Of a stretch of 37,189 nucleotides of DNA, positions 1-11,249 are shown piece by piece. Source of the DNA: Gnetum montanum. Its lineage: Eukaryota; Streptophyta; Gnetopsida; Gnetales; Gnetaceae. The stretch's first letter is position 1, and the number at the start of each line of letters is the position of its first letter. The notes beneath the pieces were generated by a model. That model saw nothing but the letters and a program-made list of their open reading frames with translations, was not told the DNA's origin and did not search any database. A program made the translations under genes and the position numbers. The DNA is taken from NCBI GenBank assembly GCA_015680685.1, contig MNCI01030836.1, forward strand, positions 1 through 37,189, written 5' to 3'.

Positions 1-903
1 GTACTACCTCTGCAATGTTTAGCATACTTCAAGTAGTAAGCAAAGCCTCATTGAGGCCATGATTATAGTGCCTACAATGCCCTCTACTACCCCTTTATTC
101 ATGGAGATGGGTCTCTCTTGAATGCCCACACCCTTGATATTGGCTTGCCTAATGGTCCCTTTGGTTATCTTGGTATCCTCAGTCACCTCTATTACAGTTA
201 CACTTTTTGTGGTTGCAATCAAATCGAGAAAAATAAGATGATGATGATGAAGGTGAAGAGGAAGGAGGACTAGCATCATCATGATGCCTACTACCACCTC
301 TTTGATAATTGTGACTATGATCATGATCTTGTTTCTTGTCTACATCGCTACCTTGACTTGCCTCTTTCAATCCTTCTTTTTCATTCGATTCATTCTTGCC
401 AAAATCAAAATTATGACTTATGGATTGCAGGTTTTGGTTTTGACCTCCTTCATTGAAGTTAAAGAGAGGAATTTCATTGAATGGAAAACCTTAGAGAAGG
501 GTTCTCCATCATCTTTTTAGTATAGCAGGAATGAGGAATCATTAAATCCTTTCCCCTTCACAAATTCATGGCATTGCTATAGCTATCAATCCCTTAGATG
601 TTGTGCTTTAGTGGGGTGCTAATCCCTAGCATCACTGTCCTAGACAACATACTCAACATGAAGTCCTTGGAGATCCCATCGTATAAGCATTTGTTAGAGC
701 ATTGTAGGAATAGATCGATCTAGTGGCAACACAATGTTGCCCTTCATTTCATGCCATCACACTTGTTCATATTGATGTAATATGAAGATCAAATTTGGTA
801 CATACTCATCAGGATGAGCATATACCACTCGGTATTGTTGAGGCACTAGCTGAGGAACTCCATCAGACTTGGGTGAAGAATTGCTCTTATGAGAACAAGA
901 CAT
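1..903 (-). pseudogene. gag: gag N-terminal part of LTR element E0 (decayed, runs off window)
   Basis: The start codon is at 903 on the minus strand (MSCSHKSNSS), 144 bases inside the primer binding site. The reading matches the gag start of E2 (21254 downward): both share a YxHPxEYVxxxxFILHQ segment and, further on, a Ser/Pro/His-rich stretch (SPPSSSPSSSSS near 240-290) beside His/Asp-rich sequence. There are several in-frame stops and at least one frame change, because the Ser-rich part reads in a different frame from the N-terminus. The capsid domain would lie beyond position 1. The family role is the structural polyprotein of the retrotransposon particle. This copy cannot encode a working protein as it stands. 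Confidence 0.72.
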
Positions 904-1046
904 TTTATATTAGAACATAAAAATTTTAGTGTGCTTTTAGAAATTGTTGTAGTTATTTTTGAAGTATGATATGGCTCCAAGGTTCATTCCAACAATTTTG
1001 AATGACTTTTACTAAGTCCTAGATAGTGCATGTAACAACTAAAAGA

Positions 1047-1065
1047 TCCTTGTCAATGGCACCCA
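1047..1065 (-). promoter_or_regulatory. Degraded primer binding site of E0
   Basis: On the minus strand this reads TGGGTGCCATTGACAAGGA, directly after the LTR end. It is a decayed relative of the site complementary to the plant tRNA-Asp 3' end, seen more clearly in E1 and E2. The position next to the LTR is the stronger evidence; the match itself is imperfect. Confidence 0.5.
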
Positions 1066-2009
1066 TGATGAGTGGCGAGGTACCCCTACACATAACCATA
1101 TGAATCATTAAGGTTTCTATGCACAATCCAGTTGAATTCCATGGACCTATAGTTCTCCAGTGCNTGCATAGAAACCTTAATGATTCATATGGTTATGTGT
1201 AGGGGTACCTCGCCACTCATCATGGGTGCCATTGACAAGGATCTTTTAGTTGTTACATGCACTATCTAGGACTTAGTAAAAGTCATTCAAAATTGTTGGA
1301 ATGAACCTTGGAGCCATATCATACTTCAAAAATAACTACAACAATTTCTAAAAGCACACTAAAATTTTTATGTTCTAATATAAAATGTCTTGTTCTCATA
1401 AGAGCAATTCTTCACCCAAGTCTGATGGAGTTCCTCAGCTAGTGCCTCAACAATACCGAGTGGTATATGCTCATCCTGATGAGTATGTACCAAATTTGAT
1501 CTTCATATTACATCAATATGAACANCTAACCAAGTGCTTGAAGTAGCTATGCTTGTGTTAATTAACAACTAGAAATTAATTACTTAATTAAAGTGTGTGA
1601 AAGTAAAGTGCATGAATATTAAATGCATTAAGGAAAACATTAGTCTATTCTCAGTGTTGGAAGGATTATCTAAAAGGTTCATTTTTATTCCCATCACACT
1701 ACTATGCTCAGGTACATCACTGTTCGAACAAAGATCTGTACACACTCAGACTCCTACTATGGGCACTCAAAAATATTCTACGTTGGAGAAAAAAATTGCA
1801 AGAGCTTCATTACTCTATGCAAAAACTATGAAAAACTCAACTAAAAACTTATGAAAACTATGAGCCTAAGCACTATATTTATAGGCTAGCATATACCCTA
1901 CAATATCAGATATTTGACATCACGTCTTGGGCTCCAACATCGGATATCCGATGTCGAGGCTCTAATATCGGGTATTCGATATCGAAGCATGTCAAAACAT
2001 GATTCATCA
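1066..2009 (-). repeat. 5' LTR of E0 (LTR subfamily B, contains an assembly artefact)
   Basis: Bounded by TGATGA (1066-1071) and TCATCA (2004-2009), the inverted ends shared by all LTRs here. It aligns with the LTRs at 28225 and 36201. The inner part 1164-1525 is an inverted copy of upstream sequence between two Ns, replacing about 250 bases that the 36201 copy keeps. The high side abuts integrase sequence of E1 with no polypurine tract, which fits a 5' LTR of an element inserted into E1. Confidence 0.72.
1164..1525. other. N-bounded inverted duplication (likely gap-fill error)
   Basis: The 360 bases between the Ns at 1164 and 1525 are the reverse complement of 764-1123, with equal lengths and no difference in the parts I compared. 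Sibling LTRs carry ordinary LTR sequence here. The plus-strand gag-like reading at 1384-1524 is therefore a mirror of the real minus-strand gag start and should not be annotated as a gene. Confidence 0.85.
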
Positions 2010-3085
2010 ATTTCTTATACATGAAACATGCCTAAGTTTGAAATAGTGCTTGTGGACTTCACTACCCATATGTGGTACTCAAATCAAGGTCAAGTTCACT
2101 AGTAGTAGTTAAAGTGTGAAGTTGTGCCTAGATTGGAAGTGTCAGTAACTTTCCATAGACTAGCTCATATGGGGTGTACCCTATAGGTAATTCCTAGGAT
2201 GTTCTATAGGGTCATAGAAAATTGTTTAATTTCATACTCCAATCATGTCTAAACCTACTAACCCATTCTAGTAAGTATTCCAGTAATTTCACGATTAGTA
2301 ACTTTAGCTTGATCATTTTCTTAGGGATGATATGGTGTTGTTAATTTATGGTTGACCCCAAGTTGCATGATTTTATTAAAGGTAGCACTAGAGAGGTTGG
2401 TTCCATTATTTGATATTAGCATTCTAGATACTCGAAATCGATTCATATGTTGTTGGAAAAACTTGGCAATTATTTTTCTGTATAATCTTTTACTATTGCT
2501 GCCTCTACCTACTTCATGTAATAATCCATAGTCACAATAATGTATGCTTTTCTATTTGACATTGGTTTAATGGATCCCATGAAATCAATTCCAAAAATAT
2601 CAAAAGGTTCTAGTAGCTGTATTTGGTGTTGTGGCCCTTCATGTCTGCTCATAATTCCTCCATCTCTTTGGCAACATTCACATGATTAGAAAAAAGTGTG
2701 TGCATCTTTGAACAGAGTAGGCCAGAAGTAGCCTACCATCAGTAATTTAAGTATTATTCTACGCCCTACATAGTGGCCACCACATGGACCTTCATGTGCA
2801 TCTTGTAATACCCTTTGCTAGTTGTGATTAGGTACATACTATCTAACAATCCCATTTGCATGAATTTTGTATAGGTTTTCATTTATTTCCATGTATTATT
2901 TAGCTTCCTGAAGGAATTATTCACATTTTTTTCTATTTCATTCAAAGTAATCTCATGTGTGTTGAGATACATTAAGTACTCTACAATCCATGGTTGTTCT
3001 TTAGAACTTACAACGTTTGTTGTTTAGTGAAGAGGTCCTCATTGGGAAATTGGTCTGATAAGGGTTCTACTCAATTGTCTGTGTC
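2010..3085 (-). pseudogene. Integrase remnant of E1 (C-terminus cut by E0)
   Basis: Family role: inserts retroelement cDNA into the host genome. The minus strand shows eroded catalytic-core signatures in order: a YCDYGLLHEVGRGS-like stretch near 2500-2540 (usual form DYxxKWVEA), then ISNNGTN near 2395 (usual ISDNGT) and a HKLTTPYHP segment near 2340-2360. Towards 2150-2200 come YELVYGK and downstream integrase residues. Stops interrupt it throughout. The reading ends abruptly at the E0 LTR, so the terminal domain seen at 27450-27850 is absent here. The zinc-finger region towards 2700 is barely legible. Confidence 0.72.
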
Positions 3086-3570
3086 CCATTTCAACCTTGA
3101 TAAATGATCAGCTACAACATTTTCTTTTCCTTTTTTATCAATCATTTTGATATTAAACTCTTGAAGAATCACAAGCCATCTTATCGTTGGGATTGACTAT
3201 CAGTGTGTTCATTAAGAATTAGATGGCACTATGGTTTGTGTGGGCATAGATTTGGTAATTGAGCACATAATGTCTAAATTTTTCAAGCACATACACCACA
3301 ACCATCAACTCCTTTTTATTTATGGTGTAGATTAATTGTGCTCTAGTGATGCTCATGTTGGCACAATGTATCTACTATGGTCTCTTTTGATCATCAAGTT
3401 ATGTCAGTATTGCACCAAGTGCATAGTTGAAGGCATTAGTCATGATATGAAAAGGCCATAACCAATCTAGGACTTGGAGGATTGGAGTATCAACTAACTT
3501 TTATTCAAAGTTTTGAACACCTTTTCACATGACTTACTCCACTCAAAAGGTGAATCCTTATTTGGGAGTT
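3085..3570 (-). pseudogene. RNase H remnant of E1
   Basis: Lies between RT and integrase on the minus strand. The segment FEWSKSCEKVF (about 3520-3550) is the link that usually follows RT in Ty3/gypsy pol. The domain ends with KGKENVVADHLSRL near 3090-3130, a strongly conserved end of the RNase H region in plant gypsy elements. The middle part, where the catalytic acidic residues should be, is heavily eroded. The domain would degrade the RNA strand of the RNA/DNA hybrid. Confidence 0.68.
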
Positions 3571-4680
3571 CTACCAATGATTTGGCTCTTTTTAAGAAGT
3601 TTTCGATAAATCTTTTGTAGTATCCCGTATGGCCCAAAAATGATCATACATCTTTTACTATCTGTAGCCTTTGAGTGATATTTTGGATGACTCTCATTTT
3701 TTCAAGATCTACCTTTATACCCTTTTGGAAGATTTTGTGTCACAGTACTATGCCTTCCTAAACCATAAGATGGCTCTTATACCAATTGAGCTTTAGATTA
3801 GTTTCAATACATCTTTTAAGTACTTGCTTCAATTGATCCAAGGCTTGTTTGAAATATAGCTCGTATGTGGAGAGATCAACCATGAAAACTTCAACACCCT
3901 TGCATATTTGCTTTTGGAAGAAGCTTAAAACTAGTCTCTAGAAGGTTTCTAGTGCATTACACAAACCAAAAGGCATTTTTTTATGAGTAAATTTTTCCCA
4001 TGGACTAGTGAATGTGGTTCTCTTGATCCTCTGGTGCAATGAAAATTTGATTGTATCCATTGTACCCATCCAAAAAACTGTAGTACTCATGTCCTAAAAT
4101 TGCATCCAGGACTTGATCAACAAAGGACAATGAAAAATGATCCTTAAACATGGCTAAGTTTAACAACTAGAAGTCGATGTAGACATGCCATTTGCCTTCC
4201 TTTTTTAGAACTACCATAAGGCTTACCCGTTCACTATCCACAATTGGATAAATGAATTCTACCTTTAGAAAGTTTCCCAAGTCTTGCTTGATTACCTCCT
4301 CGAGTTTAGGATTAAGTCTTCATTGAGGTTGGCATTTTGGTTTGATTGCAGGATTAGTCTATATCTTATGTTGGTAAATTCATGGATCAATTATTGTGAT
4401 CTCATCATAAGACCACGGGAATACTATGGGCCATTTTTTGAGCACTTCTAGTAGTTTCCTTTTTGTTCATTTTCTAGGTTGGCATTGACAATTACTGGCT
4501 TCTTGTTGCTTAGAAATGTATATTATAATGTTGCTGGTAGGGCCTTCAATTCCAGCAGTTCTAGTTCAATTGTGTTTAGGATTTCTAAGTGTCCCTCATC
4601 AATTTCTTCCTCCTGATTGTTCTAAGGGTAAGAGTGTCTTTTTCTTAATTGTTCCAACTTATCTATTTTTTCCATGTAGG
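3570..4680 (-). pseudogene. Reverse transcriptase remnant of E1
   Basis: Minus-strand readings show VVLKKEGKWHVYIDF (about 4170-4215), SFVDQVLDAILGHEYYSFLDGY (about 4060-4130) and GYNQI directly after, the hallmark of plant Ty3/gypsy RT. The catalytic YxDD/FMDD box near 3885 is eroded to FHG followed by a stop. The thumb-side block SFLGHTGYYKRFI is clear near 3600-3640. About a dozen stops, mostly explainable as single C-to-T changes, make it non-functional. This is the only RT recognisable in the window. Confidence 0.82.
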
Positions 4681-4689
4681 TATTGATGG

Positions 4690-5260
4690 TCTTATCAGGT
4701 TGGGTTTCTTTAGTGGTAATCAACCACTGGGTGCCCTCGTGTTGGGTGGTTGTTGCATACAAGAAATTTTGCACACAACTTAATTTTTACGCATTGATTG
4801 CATGCCTTAGTCATTTTTTGTTTAATGGCCCAAATTCTTTGCACATAATTGCACCCATGATCATTATATGTAATACATGGAACCCTTTGTCTGTGTATGA
4901 TTCCAACTTCATCTTCCTTGGAAATTTCCAAGGATAAATCATGAATTCTAAGCTTAGCATCCATGGTGCTAAGCTAACCTCTTCCCATGATAATTGGAAA
5001 CTTTAACTTTTTTTTCTCCACCTGAATTACTAGAAAATCAATGGGATAGGACTAGCCACTAATGGTGGTATTCACATCATCCACCTGTCTAAGTGGAACT
5101 TTGATTGACTGGTCTACAAGCTGTAAATGAATGTTACCTTTCTTTAGTGGTGGGAGGTTCCAAGCCTGGTACATGTCTTGAGATATCACATTTACTCTAG
5201 ACCTAGAATCTAATAGATCTTTGCATGGTTTTTTCTCACTATTTGGAGATAAATCAAGGG
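4690..5260 (-). pseudogene. Aspartic protease remnant of E1
   Basis: The minus strand reads DLLDSRSRVNVIS (about 5190-5230), the eroded active-site loop of the Athila-type retroelement protease (usual form LLDxGxxVNxI). It is followed by WNLPPLKKG and LQLVDQSIKVPL, as in the family. The downstream stretch 4710-4964 is open and aligns with 18250-18476 of E2 (shared IHDLSLEISKE). The protease cuts the Gag-Pol polyprotein. Here the third active-site residue is R instead of G, and stops are present. Confidence 0.7.
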
Positions 5261-5419
5261 ACTTCTTAGATTAGTTCTTTTCTATGAATGAGCCCCTACC
5301 TTGATCCAATGGGTTATTGTTTGTGTGAGAATGATAGTTGTGATGTTTGGACTTGATGAAGTTAGAAGCTTAGTGCATTGGGAAGGACTTGATGTGGATG
5401 GGATGGAGTTAGATGTGTT

Positions 5420-7859
5420 CCCCATTTGTTGAGTTTTCTTTGGGCTCATTTTGAAGAACAATCATTTCTTGGACTAAGACTCATAAGTAACGTTCCTCTC
5501 ATGTGTATTAACTACCCTTGTAGCACTTTTTGGTTGAGGTTGTGATGGTAAGTTTCCCTACATAATAAGAGGTGGCATTCGTGGCATAGGACTAAAGTCT
5601 TGAGTAGTAGGTCCAGCTATTGGTGGATGCACGTATAAGTTGGAATTGATTCTTGCTAGCATCAATCTATGGTATTTTTTTGAATAGTATTGTGGGGTTT
5701 GAACATTTGCATGATCAAGTGAGAATGGATGTTGGACATAGTATCCATAAGGATTAGGTTATCGATATGGATACTGTTGGTGCAGTGGTGGCATGGCCCA
5801 TGATTGTGGTTGTTGCCACTGCTAATGGTAGTCCTCTTGCGGCTATGGTAAGACTCCACTAAGATAGTATGTTGGTTGAGCTTTTCTTTTGTAGTTATCT
5901 TGAGGATAAGGTAACTATTTGGGCATTTTATTTTGAATAAATCATGGGTTACATGTGTATGCCCTAGTTTTTACATATGTATCATGACTAGACAACATCC
6001 CTTAGGATGTTTGTACTGGCACATGGTGCAACCTTCATCATCTGTGGAGCTAGTTTCTAAGTACCAAGCTATTGAAGTAACTTATCCCTTCTGTCCAAAT
6101 TCCTTCTTCTTTTTGTCTCTACCTCTATTGAGCACTTGTTCTTCTTTTTCCTCAACAATCTTTAATGTTGTACATCATTCATCTACTAAATCCCACATTT
6201 TCGTTACATGTGCTACTACATCGGCAATAGATTTCTGAATTGGTAGCATCTCTTTCCTAATGACCTGGTTCAAGGTTTTTTCCTCTTGGATATCACATAC
6301 CTGTGCATTTCTTTTTCATATTGATGGATCCCTATTGTATTCTTCAGCTCATTCCCTTTTGCTAAGTTTCCCTTCTTCTTTTACCACTTGATTGATGAGT
6401 CTTTAAATCTAATGGATGGTTAATTCTAATACTTTTCCTTGGGCATAAACCCCAAGGATCTCTCTTTTTTTACTTCTTAGGCCATCTATGATGTGCCTTA
6501 GTTGTTCCTTTGATGAAAATCCATGGCCTGGGTATTTGTGTAACAGTGAATAATATCTACCTATTGTTGCATCAAGGGTCTTATGAGTCCCTTGTTTCTA
6601 GTTCTAGATTTTCTTTCTTAGGTTTAACACTCATGAATATGTATGATATTTGTCATTAAAAATTTCAAGCATGGTATTGTAATGTTTGATGGATTCAGGT
6701 TCGAGTGACCTGTACCAACTTTCTGATTCCTTCACAAGTGTCCTAGGAAACAACTTCAATTTTTGCTAATCACTCTCTATATTTTGAAGGACATAGGCAT
6801 TATGGAATACTTGAAGGTGATTTTGAGGATCAATGTTGTAACCTCCTTCAAATTGAGGTATGCTATTCATATCTAACTATTTAATTCAACTATCTTGCAT
6901 GTGCCTAGTTAGTATGTAGACCACTTCTTGAATGCTGATCATGTTCTAGGTTGTCATAATGGGTTCATCATCATGATCAAGTTCATAGACTTTGTGGTAA
7001 TTGTGACCCCTTCTATGGTTCTGCCTCTCTTGATCCTCTTTTTTCTCTCTATGTCTCTATTTTTCTTACTCCTCATCTTCTAAATTAGAATACCTTGAGT
7101 ATTGATCATGATGACCATGAGCTCTTCTCTTTTCCCTATCAAAATCTTGGTACTTGTGCTATCTCCTATCATAGTCCTCTGATGATCATGATGAAGTAGA
7201 GGAGGTAGTAGGAGAACAATGTCAACTGGTTCTCCTTTCATGACTCTTGTGAGTTTCCTTTTAGGACTTAGCAGGATTCCTTAGCCTACAGTCTTACTTG
7301 TATCTTGAGTTAATAGCCTACCCCTTGTGTGGCTCTACTAGAGTAGAGCGAAGTTGGAATTTGATAGGTTCTTCTAATTTGATGATAGGTGTCTTTGATG
7401 GCTCCTCAAGATCTTGGTGGAGTTATTTTGAAATAAACTTATTAGCATCAAGCTCTTTTATGATAACATATGTGTTGGCTTACTTCCCTTTGGTATGAAC
7501 ATGCTTGATTTCCATAGTAGCATCTCTTTTTATTTGCTCCCTTGTAGGTTCATAGGGTTTGGTCATGTGTTGAGTCACATGCTACCCTTCTTCAATATGG
7601 TCCAAGTGCATTCCTTTTAGAGTATTTTGTAGCATGTTTAGTACTGCATGTTTGAGAGGAAAACTATGTTGCCTTGCATATCTCTCCATCTTATTTTTCT
7701 ATCCTAATGGAGTATGAAGGTGAAGTCTAGATGGTATGGATTAGCATGAGCATTAGTAATACGTGTCTGCATGGACATTCCCTAGTGTTCTTCATCAGCA
7801 ATTCTGTCACTACTCCTTGTTTACTTGGTAGGTGATAGTTGATCATTATGTGAAGCCAT
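5420..7859 (-). pseudogene. gag: gag remnant of E1
   Basis: The start codon at 7859 (MASHNDQLSP) lies 119 bases inside the PBS. The capsid-like domain reads from about 6880 down (MNSIPQFEGGYN, LKLFPRTLVKE) and aligns with E2 at 20270. A Cys/His motif, CTMCQYKHPKGCC, lies at about 5993-6034 and may be an RNA-binding knuckle with short spacing. A His/Gln/Tyr-rich linker (5662-5859) leads to the protease. There are many stops. It aligns with E2 gag along nearly its full length, so the decay happened after an intact ancestor. Confidence 0.75.
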
Positions 7860-7977
7860 GTTATCGTTTCTTAATGGTTTGTGTTAAGTGTGCTTTTTAA
7901 TAAGGTTGTAAAGATTAGAGTTAGGTTTTGATACAATGAACTTTGGAAAATTAATTACTTAGTATAACATTGACTTA

Positions 7978-7995
7978 TCCTCGACAATGGTGCCA
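7978..7995 (-). promoter_or_regulatory. Primer binding site of E1 (tRNA-Asp type)
   Basis: Minus strand TGGCACCATTGTCGAGGA, one base from the LTR. From memory, the complement of the plant tRNA-Asp 3' end is TGGCGCCGTTGCCGGGGA; the four differences are G-to-A or C-to-T transitions. A tRNA-Asp primer is typical of Athila/Tat-type elements. Confidence 0.68.
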
Positions 7996-7996
7996 A

Positions 7997-8829
7997 TGAT
8001 GAGCAGTGGAGTATCCAACACCCAACCATGTGAGATATAAGTGTTCATGCGCAATCCCAATCGAACTCCGTAGATAAGGCAATGTGATTATACTAGTAAT
8101 TAGTTAGCATTTGTGATCATTGTCTCACACATGAGCTAGTAAAATCAATGCGTGTGGGTTAACCCATGATGAGGTATATGATATTGATGTTGTATTGGCC
8201 ATTAAGCTCCTAGTAAACATAAGGGAAAGTAAGCGTTTTGAAATCTAAGTGGTAGTAAAACAAATCTAAGCTAGCCTATCTTTTGATCACACCTTGGACT
8301 TTGTGCAACTACTACTGGGATTACTAAGTACTACACTACTAGGCATACCAAGTGATAGTACTACTAGGTTACCAAGTAGTTACACTTATGTGCTCAAGAT
8401 TAGTTGTACTCATTCTTCTTAAAGACATTAAAAGTAAATTGGAAGTAATCGTAAACATTAAATATGAAAAGAGTAAACAATAACAAAAATAAAACTAAGT
8501 GTTGCTACAATGATGTAGAGTAATGTTGATCTTTATTGTTGATCATGCAATGCATCCAAGTACATCACACTCGAATAAAGATTTTGTTCAATTACAAAAT
8601 ATCACATTGTTAGCACACACTGCTAAGTACTAAATTCAAGAAAAAAAACTGAAAGAGTTCTGTTACTGAGTTGTTGAATCTACTATGGAACCATGCATCC
8701 AAGTGTTGCTTATATAGGTTATCATGCACCCCATGATATCATTTATATGATAACATATGGTAAGATACAATAACATCTTTATGACATCATAGATATGATA
8801 TCATTGACTTAAAATTTTTGGATTTATCA
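7997..8829 (-). repeat. 5' LTR of E1 (subfamily C)
   Basis: Starts TGATGA (7997) after the PBS and ends at TTTATCA (8829), 833 bp. Its outer part resembles LTR subfamilies A and B (CCAACCAT, CAATCC blocks). A TATA box on the minus strand (TATATAAG, 8709-8716) marks a likely Pol II start of the element transcript, with GATATC-like motifs further towards 8829. The high side continues with a PPT-like tract instead of ordinary flank, so another element's 3' end may share or abut this LTR. Confidence 0.7.
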
Positions 8830-9256
8830 TACCCCCACAATTGACTAAAAACTTGTCCTTGAGTTAAAGAAAAATAAGGATGGAGTTCCTTACAAAATTG
8901 GGAGTAACAAAAATAGTATACAGTAACAAAAATAAAACTAAGTGTTGCTGGAATGATTTAGAGTAATCTTGATCTTTATTGCTAGCCATGCAATGCATCC
9001 AAGTACATCACACTTGAATAAATATTCCATTCAATTACAAAACATCATAATGTAGGAACACACTGCTAAGTACTAAATTCAAGAAAAAAAATTGAAAGAG
9101 ATTTGTTACTAAGTTATCGAATTTATTGTGGAACCGTGCACCCAAGTGTTGCTTATATAGGCTAGCATGCACCCTGTGATATCATTTATACGATAACGTA
9201 TGCTGAGATATGATAATGTATCTACGATATTGTTGACTTAAAATTTTTGTATTTAG
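8830..9256 (-). repeat. PPT-side fragment plus second, truncated copy of the LTR-C tail
   Basis: 8830-8838 is GTGGGGGTA on the minus strand, a polypurine tract like those beside other 3' LTRs here. 8839-8905 resembles the internal sequence that follows the PPT elsewhere (GTTCCTTACAAAATT). From about 8906 to 9250 the sequence repeats 8468-8825 of the LTR at roughly 440-bp spacing, including a second TATATA. It is truncated before the TCATCA end. Confidence 0.62.
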
Positions 9257-9379
9257 CACCTTATCATTCCTAGTTTGCATTTAGTAGGTTAAGGCTACAT
9301 TCGATTAGAGATGGTGCTTCATTTTGTCATATCATTGGTTTAAGCTCTAAGGTTATATTAAATCGAAGACCTTTTATGA

Positions 9380-9413
9380 CCATGAACTAAGTATTTCAGT
9401 ACTTAGTTCATGG
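9380..9413. repeat. Perfect 14-bp inverted repeat (hairpin)
   Basis: Arms CCATGAACTAAGTA (9380-9393) and TACTTAGTTCATGG (9400-9413) with a 6-base loop. No T-run follows, so a terminator role is not indicated. It could be a small foldback element or chance. Confidence 0.6.
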
Positions 9414-9530
9414 AGGTATTCTTGTGGAACTGTAAAGAACATTTTTGCATGAACATATTCCTTTTATATCTTAGAAGAAAAGGCTAAATTCATGGTATAC
9501 TAGTTAAGAACTTAAGAAGGAACCACCTCT

Positions 9531-9590
9531 TGGAATGATGGTAAGGTGTTTGTTTCTCTAGTCATAAGACAAGGGTCCAAGCCTTTGCAA
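9531..9590 (+). repeat. Possible tRNA-derived SINE head
   Basis: TGGAATGATGG (9531-9541) resembles a Pol III A box, and GGGTCCAAGCC (9573-9583) resembles a B box, with tRNA-like spacing. No clear 3' tail or target duplication is visible, so this is weak. Confidence 0.25.
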
Positions 9591-11249
9591 AGCCACTTAA
9601 AATAAGTTAGGCTTTCATTCATCTATTGCCCTTCTAGGGCTCCACCTTGGTAGGATGGATATTGAGCCTTTGGTTGATGATCCTTTACGAGTTAATACCT
9701 TAGAGTTGTTTAAGTATAACATCATTAGCTAAAAAAAGTGAAATGAATATTTTGAAAATCTTTGTTTCTTATAGCAAAAATTCATACTAGCTTTGAATAA
9801 AAATTTGTTATCTCATTTATAAGTCTATATTGGTTCCAGCATGCACTTTCAACATTCACACTTCACCAATATTCATGTTGTGGATTTCAAATAAGAAGAA
9901 GAAATGAATTCTACAAACCAAAATTCAAAGTAATTGAAGGTCATGTCTATGTATGGAAGAACAAACAATTGAAGTGAAAACATAAAAATAAAAGGAAAAA
10001 GTCAAAGATTAAGTGAACATAGAACTTTTTGTAACATAGGAACAAATGTTTCATAATTTTTATTTTTATTTTTAGATCATATAGGATAATATAGGAAAAT
10101 CTATTTATTATTAAAATATTGATTGATGGATGTAATAATTGAATGACCACAATCTTACTTCTCTCTTCAATTCCTATCCCATTTTTCATGAAAGTAGACT
10201 TGCCCCTTCATTAGTTATAATGGCCCCATCAAATTCCTATAAATGCATAGCGATTTTCTGTTGTATTTTGATTAAGAGGTAAGAACATTGACTTGATTAT
10301 GAAATTTCTCTCCATGTTCATCAAATTCATCACTTATTCATTAATTCATCATTCATCAACATTCACCAATTCATCAAGGTTCAATACATCATCATACTTC
10401 ATTGCATTTCAAGAAGTCTAAAAATCACATTTGGGCTCACTTTTTTATAATAAATGTCAACCATCAAATTAACTCATATCAAGTCCAAATTTTACAAATA
10501 GGTAGATTGTTGAAAAAGCTTTGCATAAAGTATTTACTCATTCCATAACTCTCTTAAATTGTAAAGATATTCATCTTGTAAATCATCAATTTTTACCTTG
10601 GATGCTAAAAATTTTTATTTAACACCCCTTTTTCAAGCCAAATTTGCATCATTAAATAAATTCCAATTGATCTAAAATTTTACAGGCTTATAGAATGCAA
10701 AAAACGCTTTCCAAGAAGCCCAAGAGCAACCCAAAAATCATCTAGATTACAAAGAGCTCAGAACTACAAAATAATAAAAAAATTAGTTTTTAACAATTGA
10801 GCCTCCCACATCATTTGATAAAATGGGCAGTTAAAAACATCTATAAAATAAAAAATTATTTTGAATCTTCTTATTTCAGAAAAATCAACAATCTATAATA
10901 GTATAAATAGTTGTTCTCTTAATCCAAACTTAGATTCATATATATAGGTAAATTATCTTCTCTATCTTCTTTTAATGTAGTAGAGTTTATCATCTTTTTA
11001 TTTGAGGGACTTTAGTTATAATATTTTTATATAGAATTTTAGTTTTAGTTTCATAATATTGAGTCTTGGTTGTTGGTTAGATAGCTATTTCATATAACAT
11101 TGTACATGAAGGTGTTGAACTCAAAACTCAATATTGATATATCTTTCCAGTAGCTATGTTGCCAATATAGAAACATGTTGATGTTATCTATTACCAAAAG
11201 ATATTTTTATTAATTTATCTTTTCCATTGATAATGTAATAGAGGCAATT

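Larger units (their letters stand above)
2010..8829 (-). mobile_element. E1: decayed Athila/Tat-like Ty3/gypsy element, interrupted by E0
   Basis: Read on the minus strand it has the order 5' LTR (7997-8829), PBS (7978-7995), gag, protease, RT, RNase H, integrase. This is the Ty3/gypsy order, with integrase last. The integrase runs into the E0 LTR at 2009/2010, so its C-terminus and 3' LTR should lie to the left of the window. The 5' LTR belongs to a different subfamily (C) from E0's LTR (B), which argues against the two being a pair. All coding parts carry many stops. Confidence 0.78.
9257..11240. other. AT-rich DNA without recognised genes
   Basis: I find no coding reading with family signatures on either strand. 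Two small items stand out: a perfect hairpin at 9380-9413 and a run rich in ATTCATCA-like words at about 10310-10400. The ORF on the minus strand at 9947-10189 is hydrophobic low-complexity translation of AT-rich sequence and not credible as a gene. Confidence 0.5.

Noticed and set aside
1384-1524. Plus-strand gag-like ORF
   Set aside because: Exact mirror of the minus-strand gag start inside an N-bounded inverted block; treated as an assembly artefact.
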